64,000 nt of DNA from Robertmurraya korlensis (GCF_023715225.1 NZ_JAMBNS010000004.1:1-64000); one strand, 5' to 3'. Counted from the stretch's first letter, positions 42,689 through 51,942 are shown. The notes: generated by a model not told the origin, from the letters alone. Numbers and translations: made by a program.

Positions 42689-43525
42689 TTGAAAAAAGTT
42701 ATTTTTATGGATATTGATGGAACACTTGTAAATGAACACGGAGTAGTTCCTGAATCAGCGAAAAGAGCCATCCAACAGGCAAGAAAGAATGGACATCAAG
42801 TATTTATTTGTACCGGCCGTTCAAAGGCGGAATTATTTCAAGACATCATGGAAATTGGGTTTGATGGGATTATTGGTGCTGCTGGGGGTTACATTGAAGT
42901 AGACGAAAAGGTTTTAATTCATGAGAGAGTTTCTAAGGAAGATGTTATACATTTGGTTGAGTTTTTCAATGAGCATCAAATAGATTTTTATCTTGAATCC
43001 AATGGGGGATTATTTGCGAGTAAGAATTGTAAGAAGCATATTCAAGGGATTATTACTAACTTTTTAGCAGAAAATCCTCATGCTGTAGAAGAGGTCAAAA
43101 AGGGAATTCAACCTTTTCATGATTGCTTAATTGATGATGAGGATTTAATTCGGGATGATATTAATAAAATTTCTTTTTTAGGATCTAACCTTCCTATTGA
43201 AAAGATTAAGCAGGAATTCTCATCAAAATTTACTGTGATACCAAGTACGGTACCACTGTTTGGAGAGAATAGTGGCGAGTTATCTGTACCAGGAATTCAT
43301 AAAGCGGTGGCGATCGAGAAATTACTTGAGCATTTACAAGTGGATCGGGAGCACACCTACGCTTATGGAGATGGTATGAACGATTTAGAGATGTTGCAGT
43401 TTGTGCAATTTGGCATTGCGATGGGCAATGCAAAAGAAGCATTAAAAGAAGCAGCTGATGATATTACAGATACGCATGATAACGATGGAATTTATAATAG
43501 TTTTAAAAAATATCAATTAATATAA
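42689..43525 (+). CDS. Cof-type HAD-IIB phosphatase
   Basis: 278 aa. Catalytic DMDIDGTL-type motif I (FMDIDGTLV), motif II FICTGRSK, motif III Lys and motif IV GDGMNDLEML, with the C2 cap between. TTG at 42689 follows AAAGGTG; the upstream in-frame GTG is part of that site. Family acts on sugar phosphates or pyridoxal-phosphate-like substrates; not assignable. Confidence 0.9.
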   Translation: MKKVIFMDIDGTLVNEHGVVPESAKRAIQQARKNGHQVFICTGRSKAELFQDIMEIGFDGIIGAAGGYIEVDEKVLIHERVSKEDVIHLVEFFNEHQIDFYLESNGGLFASKNCKKHIQGIITNFLAENPHAVEEVKKGIQPFHDCLIDDEDLIRDDINKISFLGSNLPIEKIKQEFSSKFTVIPSTVPLFGENSGELSVPGIHKAVAIEKLLEHLQVDREHTYAYGDGMNDLEMLQFVQFGIAMGNAKEALKEAADDITDTHDNDGIYNSFKKYQLI

Positions 43526-43596
43526 AAAAATTGATTTTTATCGCCTATCTTGTAACCAAGCTATTTATACAGATGCAAAAGGGTGAATAATAAGAT

Positions 43597-43625
43597 AAAA
43601 GCAGCTTCCATTGAGCTGCTTTTAT
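43597..43625. terminator. Bidirectional terminator between the HAD and histidine kinase genes
   Basis: AAAAGCAGCT (43597-43606) pairs with AGCTGCTTTT (43614-43623), with T/A runs on both sides. Confidence 0.85.
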
Positions 43626-45226
43626 TAGGTTTCCTTATGAATAGGGAGTTCTATTATAAAGGTAGTCCCTGAATTTTCCATGCTTTTGGCAGTCATTTGA
43701 CCATTGTGGTTTTCAATAATTTTTAGCGAAACCGATAGGCCCAATCCTGTCCCCATGTCTTTTGTTGAAAAAAATGGTTCGAAAATATTCGTCACAATGT
43801 TGGCAGGAATACCTTTCCCATTATCACTGAACGTTATTTGGATATGCTCATTTTTTAAATTTGTACATATATTTACGGCTAGGGGGATATCCCGTTCAGC
43901 CTGTAAAGAATTTTGGAATAGATTAATAAATACCTGAAGCAACTCTTCTCGATTACATAAGATGAAAAGATTCTCCGTATGTGGTGGTATATTAAAGTCC
44001 AGATTCACGTTGTGCAGCAAAGCTTCACTTTTAAGGAAATTCCATAAGTAGTTTGTAAAAAAATGCTTAATTTGTATGCGTTCAAACATTTTTTCGGAAG
44101 GCTTCGCAATACTTAGAAAGTCTGTAATAATTTTATTCGCTCGATCAATTTCAGGAATGAGTAGATTCGAAAATAATTGACCGATATCAGTCCCCACCTC
44201 TCTTTCAAGAAATTGGAGGTACCCACGAACAGTTGTTAGAGGATTCCTTATTTCATGTGCTATACCAGCCGCAATACGCCCAGCTAGTACTTGTTTTTCA
44301 GCCGTCTTTATCTTTTCCTCCATAAAGAAGCGATCTGTCATGTCACGTAGTTGTCCATACGCGCCAATGATCTTCTCACCTTCATATATTGGTTGAGCAT
44401 CAAAGAGACAAATAATGGGGTCTCCCAAAGCACTTTGAAAAGTGACTTCTTTGCTATCATAAATTTCATCCATAGTAAGGACGCCCTTGAAATAGTCTCC
44501 TATAATGGGAAGTTCATAAATACTTGTAAAGGGTTTATAAAAAATTTGTTTAGCAAAATCAGTAAACTCTAAAATCATCCCGTTTACATTAGTAATAATG
44601 ATTCCGTTTCTAGCTCCATTTATCAATACTTGATTAAAGATATTAAGCTTACGATTTTGTTTTCTTAAAAGCAATTCTCTTTCAATAGAATCGACTAATT
44701 GGGTAAGCATTGGCAAAAATAATGGATTGTGAAAAGCAACAGGGACCATGATATTTATGCTACCTAATAGATTATCCTCATCTGTGTAATGAAATGGAGC
44801 GCCATAGCAGGCCATTTCATGAAGGAAGGTGTGGTAATGATCCTTGCCCACTAACTGGATGGGGTGCTGGTGTTCTAATGCCAAACTAACTACATTCGTT
44901 CCTGTATCCTCTTGTCTAAATAAACTTCCCAAGTGAATCCCGAACCGATCAATAGTAGACTTTATGAGGTCGTCACCTGCTAGGTCTAATAAATAACCTT
45001 CTGAATCCGATATAGCTATGAAGATGGGGGTTTCTTGTAAAGTCAAAATCAGTTTTTCTGAAAAGAAACGAACGACGGACAGTATTTCTTTATACGCTTC
45101 TTGTCTTTTTTGAACCTCTAATTTGGATAAAGTAATTCTGGGACGAACGATCTCATTTGGATCCATCCCGATTTCTTTACACTTCCGTTTTGAAAGTGTG
45201 ACATAATGTGGTTCCTTTTCGTTCAT
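43625..45226 (-). CDS. GAF-PAS sensor histidine kinase (orphan)
   Basis: 533 aa, soluble. The N-terminal region (about 60-190) carries the GAF signature of AcoR-type enhancer-binding activators (EDTGTNVVSLALEHQHPIQLVGKDHYHTFLHEMACYGAPFHY), followed by a PAS domain (about 215-330), HisKA with AHEIRNPLTTVRGYLQFL and an HATPase_c domain (NSLQAE, DNGKGIP, GTGLGLS). ATG 45226 follows GAGGTG. No response regulator adjoins. The GAF domain suggests a small-molecule ligand; output probably to a phosphorelay. Confidence 0.87.
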   Translation of the reverse strand: MNEKEPHYVTLSKRKCKEIGMDPNEIVRPRITLSKLEVQKRQEAYKEILSVVRFFSEKLILTLQETPIFIAISDSEGYLLDLAGDDLIKSTIDRFGIHLGSLFRQEDTGTNVVSLALEHQHPIQLVGKDHYHTFLHEMACYGAPFHYTDEDNLLGSINIMVPVAFHNPLFLPMLTQLVDSIERELLLRKQNRKLNIFNQVLINGARNGIIITNVNGMILEFTDFAKQIFYKPFTSIYELPIIGDYFKGVLTMDEIYDSKEVTFQSALGDPIICLFDAQPIYEGEKIIGAYGQLRDMTDRFFMEEKIKTAEKQVLAGRIAAGIAHEIRNPLTTVRGYLQFLEREVGTDIGQLFSNLLIPEIDRANKIITDFLSIAKPSEKMFERIQIKHFFTNYLWNFLKSEALLHNVNLDFNIPPHTENLFILCNREELLQVFINLFQNSLQAERDIPLAVNICTNLKNEHIQITFSDNGKGIPANIVTNIFEPFFSTKDMGTGLGLSVSLKIIENHNGQMTAKSMENSGTTFIIELPIHKET

Positions 45227-45411
45227 CGAATAGCACCTCAAAAATAATAAATGCAAATTGTATTATAACATGAAATATGTATCTTTTATCCTAGTGTTTT
45301 TTCCTTTGGGGAGGAATATAAAGTATATGGTGATAATTAATAAGGAATTGAAACTTTTTCAAATACTGTGCGTAAAGTATCTCAAGCAGTTTATGAAAAA
45401 GGAGGTCTAGG

Positions 45412-45945
45412 GTGAAAAATCCAAAAAGCTTGTTTTTATTGGTCTTAGGTATCTTTATTGTATCTATTTTTTCAGTGTGCATCTATTACATTAAAGATGG
45501 TGAATTTGTAAAGTGGAGCCATACACGGGTAACGAAAGATAATGAAATGTTCTTCGTACAAAAAACCCCCATTTACTTTGGCTATTCCTTGGATTGGAAC
45601 GGGATAGGAAAACCAGTGATAAAAGATATTTTTTTGCTTAAAGAAGATGGTACGGAGATAAATGAAGATAAAGATCAAATAGAAATCACCCCTTTCATTA
45701 TAGATGAGGATTTTGGTTCTATGTATTACGAAATTGATGCCATTGAAGAGGGAGTAGTAGAAAAGCTTCGTCCAGTCCAAAATTTTAAAGTCACAAATGA
45801 TAAACTATCGTTGGTATTAAAGGTACAACTAAGGGATATCAACTGGGACAAAGACATAGCTAAAATGATAATTGAATATAAAAACTTTGGGATTACTCAG
45901 AAGCAAACGATTCTTTTTGAAGGAATCGTAGATAAAGATAGCTAG
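45412..45945 (+). CDS. Signal-anchored hypothetical protein
   Basis: 177 aa. GTG start after AAAGGAGG. One N-terminal membrane helix (about 5-27, LFLLVLGIFIVSIFSVCIYYI), then an extracytoplasmic, beta-rich, acidic domain. No recognised family. Divergent from the histidine kinase upstream (about 185 bp), so it may share its control region. Confidence 0.65.
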   Translation: MKNPKSLFLLVLGIFIVSIFSVCIYYIKDGEFVKWSHTRVTKDNEMFFVQKTPIYFGYSLDWNGIGKPVIKDIFLLKEDGTEINEDKDQIEITPFIIDEDFGSMYYEIDAIEEGVVEKLRPVQNFKVTNDKLSLVLKVQLRDINWDKDIAKMIIEYKNFGITQKQTILFEGIVDKDS

Positions 45946-46055
45946 AGTAACAGGCGCAATCGGTGGCGTGTTCATGTTATAATGGACAAAAAGAACATAG
46001 ACATCATTATTAGGTTAGTAGACAAATCAGGTGATGGTTTTAAAGGAAGGTATCT

Positions 46056-47222
46056 ATGGTAGAAGATAACATTACAAGAATTCATCTAGATGGAAAAGAA
46101 TACATACTTATTGGGACCGCCCATGTATCAAAGCATAGTGCAGAGCAGGTGAAGGAGGTTATTGAAGCTGAGAAACCTGATGCTGTATGTGTAGAGTTGG
46201 ATAAGCAAAGATATCAATCGATTAAAGATGGAAATAAATGGAAAGAAATGGATATCATACAAGTGATTAAGGAAAAAAAAGCCTCCTTATTACTAATGAA
46301 TTTAGCCATTTCTTCCTTTCAAAATCGGATGGCAGATCAATTTGGGATAAAAGCAGGGCAGGAAATGATACAAGGAATAGAATCAGCGAAAGAAACAGGT
46401 GCCACTCTTGTACTTGCCGATCGGAATATCCAAATCACCTTTGCGAGAATTTGGGGTGGAATTGGCCTTAAAGGAAAAGCGCTTCTTTTAAGTCAAGTAA
46501 TCGCAGGTATTTTTAGCAAGGAAAGTATTACGGAAGAAGAATTGGAAAAAATGAAAAGTCAGGATACGCTTCAAGCAATCCTTAATGAATTTACAGAAAC
46601 TTTTCCACGATTAAAGAAGCCTCTCATTGATGAACGAGATCAATATCTAGCACAAAAAATCAAAGAGGCGCCAGGGGAGAAAATTGTTGCCGTTCTTGGA
46701 GCAGCACATGTTCCAGGAATCAAGGAAGAAATTAAGAAAGAACAGGACTTAACCAAGCTAACAGCTGTTCCCCCTAAATCAAAATGGCCAAAAATTATTG
46801 GCTGGAGTATTCCTGTGATGATCTTAGCCATCATTGCGTATACGTTTATTGCGAATCCGCAAGCAGGGTTATCCCAAACATTCAGTTGGATTTTGTGGCA
46901 TGGTGGGTTATCAGCATTAGGTGCAGCAATTGCACTCGGACATCCATTGACGGTTTTAACGGCCTTTTTGGCAGCTCCAATTACATCCTTAAACCCAGTC
47001 CTCGCATCAGGCTGGTTTGCCGGGCTTGCCCAAGCATATGTCAGACGTCCAAGTGTTAAGGATTTTGAAACGCTATCTGAAGACGTGTTTAGTGTAAAAG
47101 GATTCTGGAAAAACAAAGTAAGTCGAATATTATTAATTGTAGTACTATCAAATCTTGGAAGTACACTAGGAACAGTTATTGGCGGAGCAGACGTCATCCG
47201 AGTGTTCTTCGAGAACTTATAA
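46056..47222 (+). CDS. TraB/PrgY-family protein
   Basis: 388 aa. The TraB/GumN-type domain (about 8-240): YILIGTAHVSKHSAEQVKEVI, DAVCVELDKQRY, ADRNIQITFARIW and VAVLGAAHVPGIKEEI, followed by five or six membrane helices (about 250-385). Members include the enterococcal pheromone-shutdown proteins and are predicted metallopeptidase-like. No pheromone genes here. Start after AAAGGAAGG. Confidence 0.88.
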   Translation: MVEDNITRIHLDGKEYILIGTAHVSKHSAEQVKEVIEAEKPDAVCVELDKQRYQSIKDGNKWKEMDIIQVIKEKKASLLLMNLAISSFQNRMADQFGIKAGQEMIQGIESAKETGATLVLADRNIQITFARIWGGIGLKGKALLLSQVIAGIFSKESITEEELEKMKSQDTLQAILNEFTETFPRLKKPLIDERDQYLAQKIKEAPGEKIVAVLGAAHVPGIKEEIKKEQDLTKLTAVPPKSKWPKIIGWSIPVMILAIIAYTFIANPQAGLSQTFSWILWHGGLSALGAAIALGHPLTVLTAFLAAPITSLNPVLASGWFAGLAQAYVRRPSVKDFETLSEDVFSVKGFWKNKVSRILLIVVLSNLGSTLGTVIGGADVIRVFFENL

Positions 47223-47228
47223 TATAGG

Positions 47229-47263
47229 AAGATGAAGATCCAGAGTGGGTCTTCATCTTTTTT
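47229..47263 (+). terminator. Terminator after the TraB-like gene
   Basis: AAGATGAAGATCC pairs with GGGTCTTCATCTT, followed by T6. Confidence 0.85.
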
Positions 47264-47453
47264 ATTATTTTTAGGTGGGAGCTATTGGTTCGGTTCGTTC
47301 CATGGATATCCAGAATTTAGTGGGTTAAGTGAACTAAATCCGTATTTAAATAAAAGAGATGAAATCGGGTCAGGAAAGAACCGAATTCTTTCCGATTTGA
47401 AAAACATAAATGGTGTATAATGGAAAGTAACAAAACATAGGTGAGAAATATTT

Positions 47454-47906
47454 ATGAACATACGAAAGCTTAATGCGGGGGAATCTGTCCCATACGAATT
47501 GTTGCTTGAAGCGGATCCTTCTCGAAAAATAGTAGAAAAGTATATCAGAAGAGGGGAATGCTACATAGCTGAGGAAGCCAACATAGTAGTTGGCGTGTAC
47601 GTAATACTCCCTACTAGACCTGAAACTGTTGAGATGGTGAATCTTTCCGTTTTGGAGAGTGAACAAGGGAAAGGGCTTGGCAAAAAGCTTGTTTTGCATG
47701 CCATCGAGATAGTGAAAGATCGTGGATTTCAACGAATTGAAATAGGAACCGGTAATTCAAGCATTGGACAACTGGCTCTTTATCAAAAATGTGGCTTTCG
47801 AATTGTGGGTGTAGACATCGACTTTTTTAGTAAGAATTACTCAGAGGAAATTTATGAAAATGGTATTCTTTGTAGAGATATGATTCGACTAGCAAGAGAC
47901 TTGTAA
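47454..47906 (+). CDS. GNAT-family acetyltransferase
   Basis: 150 aa. Motif A ESEQGKGLGKKLVLHAIEI, then IEIGTGNSSIGQLALYQKCGFRIVGVDIDFF. ATG 47454 after AGGTGAG. The next gene (ABM) starts 19 bp downstream, so these are probably co-transcribed with it and the following small membrane gene. Confidence 0.85.
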   Translation: MNIRKLNAGESVPYELLLEADPSRKIVEKYIRRGECYIAEEANIVVGVYVILPTRPETVEMVNLSVLESEQGKGLGKKLVLHAIEIVKDRGFQRIEIGTGNSSIGQLALYQKCGFRIVGVDIDFFSKNYSEEIYENGILCRDMIRLARDL

Positions 47907-47924
47907 AGGAAAGGGGAAGTTTTT

Positions 47925-48218
47925 ATGATTTTAGAAGCGGTTATGCTTCAGGTTAGAGAGGGGCTTGAAGAGGAATACGAGGAGGCATTTCGACAAGCTT
48001 CCGGAATTATTTCCAGTATGAGAGGCTATCTCTCACATGAGTTACAGCGCTGTTTGGAAGTGAAGGGAAAGTATTTGTTACTTGTGAAATGGGACACATT
48101 AGAGGATCACACAATTGGATTTCGAGGCTCAGCAGAGTACCAGGAGTGGAAAGTATTATTACACCATTTCTATGATCCGTTTCCGATAGTAGAGCATTTT
48201 AGTAAGGTTGAACTCTAA
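47925..48218 (+). CDS. Antibiotic-biosynthesis-monooxygenase (ABM)-type small protein
   Basis: 97 aa, ferredoxin-like ABM fold: MILEAVMLQVREGLEEEYEEAFRQA, YLSHELQRCLEVKGKYLLLVKWDTLEDHTIGFRGSAEYQEWK. Such proteins are quinone- or heme-related monooxygenases. Start after GGAAAGGGGAAG. Operon with the upstream GNAT. Confidence 0.85.
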   Translation: MILEAVMLQVREGLEEEYEEAFRQASGIISSMRGYLSHELQRCLEVKGKYLLLVKWDTLEDHTIGFRGSAEYQEWKVLLHHFYDPFPIVEHFSKVEL

Positions 48219-48232
48219 CTCGGAGGCATACT

Positions 48233-48520
48233 ATGTGGGTCCTATTAGAGCTAGTGAGAATCATATTGTTGTTCGGTTTTCTAGGGAGCATGTTAGAGGT
48301 ACTATGTAAACTTATCTATGAATTTATTGGAATAAATATAGCTGATAAACAGTGGATAGTTTTTCTATCTATTTATATTCTTTTATTTGTTTTATATCGG
48401 AATAGATGGCAGTTTAGTGGATGGTATAAGGGGAAGGGGAGAGAAAAGCTTCCCAAGAACGTAACCAATGTACTTGTTTTGGGTGCATGTTTACTTCTTA
48501 TTTTAATGCCCTTTTTTTAA
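48233..48520 (+). CDS. Small membrane protein
   Basis: 95 aa with three hydrophobic helices and one basic loop (YKGKGREKLPKNV). Start after GGAGGC, 14 bp from the ABM stop, so it is the third gene of the operon. No recognised domain. Confidence 0.65.
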   Translation: MWVLLELVRIILLFGFLGSMLEVLCKLIYEFIGINIADKQWIVFLSIYILLFVLYRNRWQFSGWYKGKGREKLPKNVTNVLVLGACLLLILMPFF

Positions 48521-48594
48521 CAAGAAATAGGTTATCACGCGATAGATGTATAAGGATATGATTGTTGTTTATATTTGGATGAGGAGTGTACAGG

Positions 48595-49440
48595 TTGTTT
48601 AATCAAACTATGACAAACAAAGATCTTTTTAAAAATTATAAAGCTGATTGTGAAAATTGTTTTGGTTTATGCTGTGTCGCTTTGCCTTTTATCAAATCAG
48701 CTGATTTTGCTGTAGATAAAGATGGTGGGGTGCCGTGTAAAAATCTTCAGGAGGATTATCGCTGTAGAATTCATGAAGGTTTACGGGGAAAGGGGTATAA
48801 AGGCTGCACCGTGTATGAATGCTTTGGAGCTGGACAAAAGGTTTCACAATTTACCTATAAAAGAAGAGGTTGGCGGGAAGATAAGAAAGCAGCGAAAGAA
48901 ATGTTTCATGTTTTTCCAATCATGCAGCAAATTCACGAGATGTTGTACTACCTACAGGAAGCACTGAATCTAGGGGAAACTCGTTCCATTCATAACGAAA
49001 TACAAAAGGTACTAGATGAGACGGAAGCTCTTACGGAACTTAATCCGATGGAGCTAATGGATCTGAATGTGTCCAATCATCGTGTGATTGTAAATGAATG
49101 CCTTTTAAAATCAAGTGAACTTGTTCGTCTGAAAGTGAAAAAAGACAAAAGTCATCAGAAAAAAGTTGGAAAAGGCATGGATTTAATTGGTGCCAAACTA
49201 AAAGGTGCCAACCTAAAAGGTATGAGTTGGAGGGGTGCTTTTCTAATTGCTGCTGACCTTCGGGATAGTGATCTACGTTATTGTGACTTTATCGGTTCCG
49301 ATTTGAGAGATGCCCATTTACATGGTGCTAATTTACAAGGAAGTATCTTTCTTACACAAGCACAAATAAATGCTGCAGAAGGCGACAAACATACTAAATT
49401 ACCATCTCACTTAAAAGTACCAGAACATTGGCTAACATAG
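48595..49440 (+). CDS. YkgJ-type Cys-cluster protein fused to pentapeptide repeats
   Basis: 281 aa. The N-terminal part has a Cys-rich cluster like YkgJ-family metal/Fe-S proteins (CENCFGLCC ... VPCKNLQEDYRCRIHEGLRGKG ... GCTVYECFGAG). The middle (about 90-195) is helical, and the C-terminal part (about 195-255) is a run of pentapeptide repeats (AKLKG ANLKG ... ADLRD SDLRY ... ANLQG) forming a right-handed beta helix. TTG 48595 is preferred (GAGGAG upstream). Both parts are known as fused in Bacillaceae proteins; function unknown. Confidence 0.82.
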   Translation: MFNQTMTNKDLFKNYKADCENCFGLCCVALPFIKSADFAVDKDGGVPCKNLQEDYRCRIHEGLRGKGYKGCTVYECFGAGQKVSQFTYKRRGWREDKKAAKEMFHVFPIMQQIHEMLYYLQEALNLGETRSIHNEIQKVLDETEALTELNPMELMDLNVSNHRVIVNECLLKSSELVRLKVKKDKSHQKKVGKGMDLIGAKLKGANLKGMSWRGAFLIAADLRDSDLRYCDFIGSDLRDAHLHGANLQGSIFLTQAQINAAEGDKHTKLPSHLKVPEHWLT

Positions 49441-49544
49441 GTTAAGTAAACCCATCGGGGAATGGACAAATGATTTATTTTCAGGATGGGCAGTGTAGAT
49501 TTCATGGACATTGCTTTTTCATTTTTCATCTGGGAGATATATTT

Positions 49545-50108
49545 ATGGAGATTTCATTAATAAGACATGGAAGATCAAAATGGGTACAAAATGATTGGAT
49601 TACATCTAAACAATTTGAAAACTGGGTTACTAGATATAATGATCATGGAGTTTATGCAGAAGAAACTTACCCGGTGGAAACGCAAAAGAAATTGGAAACT
49701 GCCAACATGGTTTATACAAGTGATTTATATAGGTCTAGGGAGTCTGCCAAATTATTAATTTCAACAGTGGACATAGTTTCCGATTCTTTGTTTAGAGAAG
49801 TTGAGCTACCAACATTATCGGGAATTTTCTCGAAAGTAAGATTGCAGCCTAGAGGATGGACGGTTTTGATGCGGTGTTTGTGGGTTGCGGGTTTTTCTAG
49901 TGGATGCGAATCCTTTTCAGATGCAAAAAGTCGAGCCAAACTCGCGGCAGAGAAACTTGTCCGTTCGGCTGGAAAATCGCAATCTGTGGTATTGGTCGGA
50001 CATGGATTTTTTAATATCTTAATAGCGAAAGAACTTTTACAAATGGGATGGACAGGCGTGAAAAGGCCTGCGTCGAAGCATTGGCAAATTACTACATATA
50101 CTAAATGA
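49545..50108 (+). CDS. Histidine phosphatase-family protein
   Basis: 187 aa. Catalytic RHG motif (LIRHGRSKW), then YTSDLYRSRESAKLL and the second His in VLVGHGFFNI: a phosphoglycerate-mutase-like or general phosphatase (2H-type) fold. ATG 49545 follows GGGAG. Substrate unknown. A weak terminator hairpin lies beyond. Confidence 0.87.
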   Translation: MEISLIRHGRSKWVQNDWITSKQFENWVTRYNDHGVYAEETYPVETQKKLETANMVYTSDLYRSRESAKLLISTVDIVSDSLFREVELPTLSGIFSKVRLQPRGWTVLMRCLWVAGFSSGCESFSDAKSRAKLAAEKLVRSAGKSQSVVLVGHGFFNILIAKELLQMGWTGVKRPASKHWQITTYTK

Positions 50109-50208
50109 ATTGATACAATGTGTCCTATTCATAGTAGGCAAATTAGTATAATCATTGATCGCTTCTTAAAATAACAAATATGTTAAAATAATAGTTATGG
50201 AATTTTAA

Positions 50209-50234
50209 CGGCTACCCTCATGGGGGCTTTTTTA
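50209..50234 (+). terminator. Possible terminator hairpin before yjjG
   Basis: GCTACCC pairs with GGGGGC (one bulge) across TCAT, followed by T6. It lies 20 bp upstream of the next ribosome site, so it could also be an attenuator. Confidence 0.5.
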
Positions 50235-50272
50235 CTACTAGGGATTCTGTTAAAAGATAGGAAGGAAATCAA

Positions 50273-50977
50273 GTGAAAGCATATAAGTATTTATTTTTTG
50301 ATATAGATGATACGTTATTGGATTTTCAAGCTACGGAGAAGGAAGCATTACGTGCTCTCTTTGCAGAACAAAATATGGTCTTAACGGCAGATGAAGAACG
50401 CAGGTATAAAGAGATAAACCAGAGTTTGTGGAATGCTTATGAGAACGGAAAGATCGATCGAGACGAGGTACTCAACACGAGATTTTCGACTTTCTTTAGT
50501 CATTACGATTTAGAAGTAGATGGAAGTTTATTAGAAAGAAAGTATCGCAGTTATTTAGAACAAGGACATCACCTTATTGACGGTGCAATGGACCTAATTA
50601 TGAACTTACAACATCAATATGAACTGTACATTGTCTCGAATGGCGTGTCCAAAACGCAGGATAGAAGACTAAGAGATTCTGGTTTATTTCCATTTTTTAA
50701 GAATATTTTTGTCTCTGAAGACACAGGGTTTCATAAGCCAATGAAGCAATTCTTTAATTATGTGTTTGACAGAATTCCAAACTATATTCCGGGTCAGGGT
50801 TTAATTATTGGGGATTCTTTATCTGCAGATATTAAAGGTGGACAGATTTCTGGTTTAGATACCTGTTGGTTTAACCCGCTACGAAAAGAAAATCAGTCAG
50901 GGCTTAGTCCTACTTATGAAATTCAACAGTTGAAGGAGTTAAATGAGATTTTACCGAGTTTGGTGAAAACCTTATAG
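50273..50977 (+). CDS. yjjG: YjjG-family noncanonical pyrimidine nucleotidase (HAD)
   Basis: 234 aa, HAD-IA. Motif I FFDIDDTLLDF, motif II IVSNGV, motif III KPMK and motif IV IIGDSLSADIKGG. This matches the YjjG/YfnB-type 5'-nucleotidases that remove non-canonical pyrimidine monophosphates. GTG start after ATAGGAAGGAA. Ends at a clear terminator. Confidence 0.88.
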   Translation: MKAYKYLFFDIDDTLLDFQATEKEALRALFAEQNMVLTADEERRYKEINQSLWNAYENGKIDRDEVLNTRFSTFFSHYDLEVDGSLLERKYRSYLEQGHHLIDGAMDLIMNLQHQYELYIVSNGVSKTQDRRLRDSGLFPFFKNIFVSEDTGFHKPMKQFFNYVFDRIPNYIPGQGLIIGDSLSADIKGGQISGLDTCWFNPLRKENQSGLSPTYEIQQLKELNEILPSLVKTL

Positions 50978-50987
50978 GAATGATAAT

Positions 50988-51027
50988 GGAAGAGCCGACT
51001 TTATATTGTGCTCTTCCTTTTTTTTAT
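50988..51027 (+). terminator. Terminator after yjjG
   Basis: GGAAGAGC (50988-50995) pairs with GCTCTTCC (51010-51017), followed by T8. Confidence 0.9.
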
Positions 51028-51029
51028 TT

Positions 51030-51080
51030 AATATGTTACCATTTAGTCACATGTAATGTGTGACTAAATGGTAACATATT
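51030..51080. promoter_or_regulatory. 22-bp perfect inverted repeat, probable operator of the ArsR-SRPBCC gene
   Basis: Left arm 51030-51051 and right arm 51059-51080 are exactly complementary around a seven-base spacer. Each arm itself contains an imperfect dyad, TGTTAC-N6-GTCACA on the left and TGTGAC-N6-GTAACA on the right, so the element looks like two operators placed head to head. It lies 30 bp before the start codon. Confidence 0.75.
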
Positions 51081-51110
51081 ATTTTTAAAACGAATCTGGA
51101 AAGGATCATT

Positions 51111-51911
51111 ATGATGGGAGATGAACTTTCGGCTCTTTTTAAAGCACTGGGCCACCCGATCCGAAGACGCATTCTTGATATTTTGAAACAATCGCCCAAA
51201 ACGACGGGAGAACTTAATGATTTTTTTCCCGAAGTCTCAAGATATGCGATTATGAAGCATTTATCAGCCTTGCAAGAAGGAAAGTTAGTAATTGTTCGAC
51301 GAGAGGGGAAATACAGGTTTAATTATCTAAATGTCATTCCATTAGAGGAAATGAACGATAGATGGGTGGGGAAATATACGAAGAAGAATTCCAGATCACT
51401 ACTGAATTTAAAATCATTAGCTGAACAAACAGGAGGAGAATTAGAAATGGATCATTCAAAACAAGCAGAAGTATTTCGTATTGAGCAAGAAGTAGTCATA
51501 AACGCACCACGGGAGAAGGTATTTAAAGCGTTAACCGAGAAGGCAGAAGACTGGTGGGAATTTCGGTTAGCTCCAAAAGGTGTGCCGTCAACATTTACTT
51601 TTGATCCTGTACCAGGAGGACAATTTATTGAAAAATGGGGTGAAAATGATGGAGCAGTATGGGGAAATGTGTATTATGTAAATGCTCCAGAGGAAATTCG
51701 ACTACATGGTCATTTAGGCATGCGAGGGGCTGTTAATAGTGCATATACCTATCGATTGACTGAAATAGAAGGTGTTACAATTCTTCAATTATCTCATACA
51801 GCTTCAGGTGTTATTGAAGAAGAATGGGAGAAATCACATATTCATGGATGGAAGCATCTTCTTGGCACGTTATTAAAAAAGTATATTGAAGAAAATAATA
51901 ACGAACAATAA
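51111..51911 (+). CDS. ArsR-type HTH fused to an SRPBCC (AHSA1-like) domain
   Basis: 266 aa. Residues about 5-85 are an ArsR winged helix (ALFKALGHPIRRRILDILK; SRYAIMKHLSALQEGKLVIVRREGKYRFNYLN); there is no metal-binding Cys pair. From about 120 onward an SRPBCC ligand-binding fold begins (EVVINAPREKVFKALTEKAEDWWEF ... GGQFIEKWG ... GWKHLLGTLLKKYIE). So this is a one-component sensor, with hydrophobic ligand binding fused to DNA binding. A second SRPBCC gene follows 31 bp later. Probably autoregulated by the long palindrome upstream. Confidence 0.88.
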   Translation: MMGDELSALFKALGHPIRRRILDILKQSPKTTGELNDFFPEVSRYAIMKHLSALQEGKLVIVRREGKYRFNYLNVIPLEEMNDRWVGKYTKKNSRSLLNLKSLAEQTGGELEMDHSKQAEVFRIEQEVVINAPREKVFKALTEKAEDWWEFRLAPKGVPSTFTFDPVPGGQFIEKWGENDGAVWGNVYYVNAPEEIRLHGHLGMRGAVNSAYTYRLTEIEGVTILQLSHTASGVIEEEWEKSHIHGWKHLLGTLLKKYIEENNNEQ

Positions 51912-51942
51912 ATGATTCAATCTCATCTGGAGGAACATAATC

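Noticed and set aside
47232-47420. Plus-strand 62-codon ORF after the TraB-like gene
   Set aside because: It starts inside the terminator hairpin. Part of the translation (GSYWFGSFHGYPEF) reads like protein, so a gene relic cannot be excluded, but no start, family or homologue is evident.
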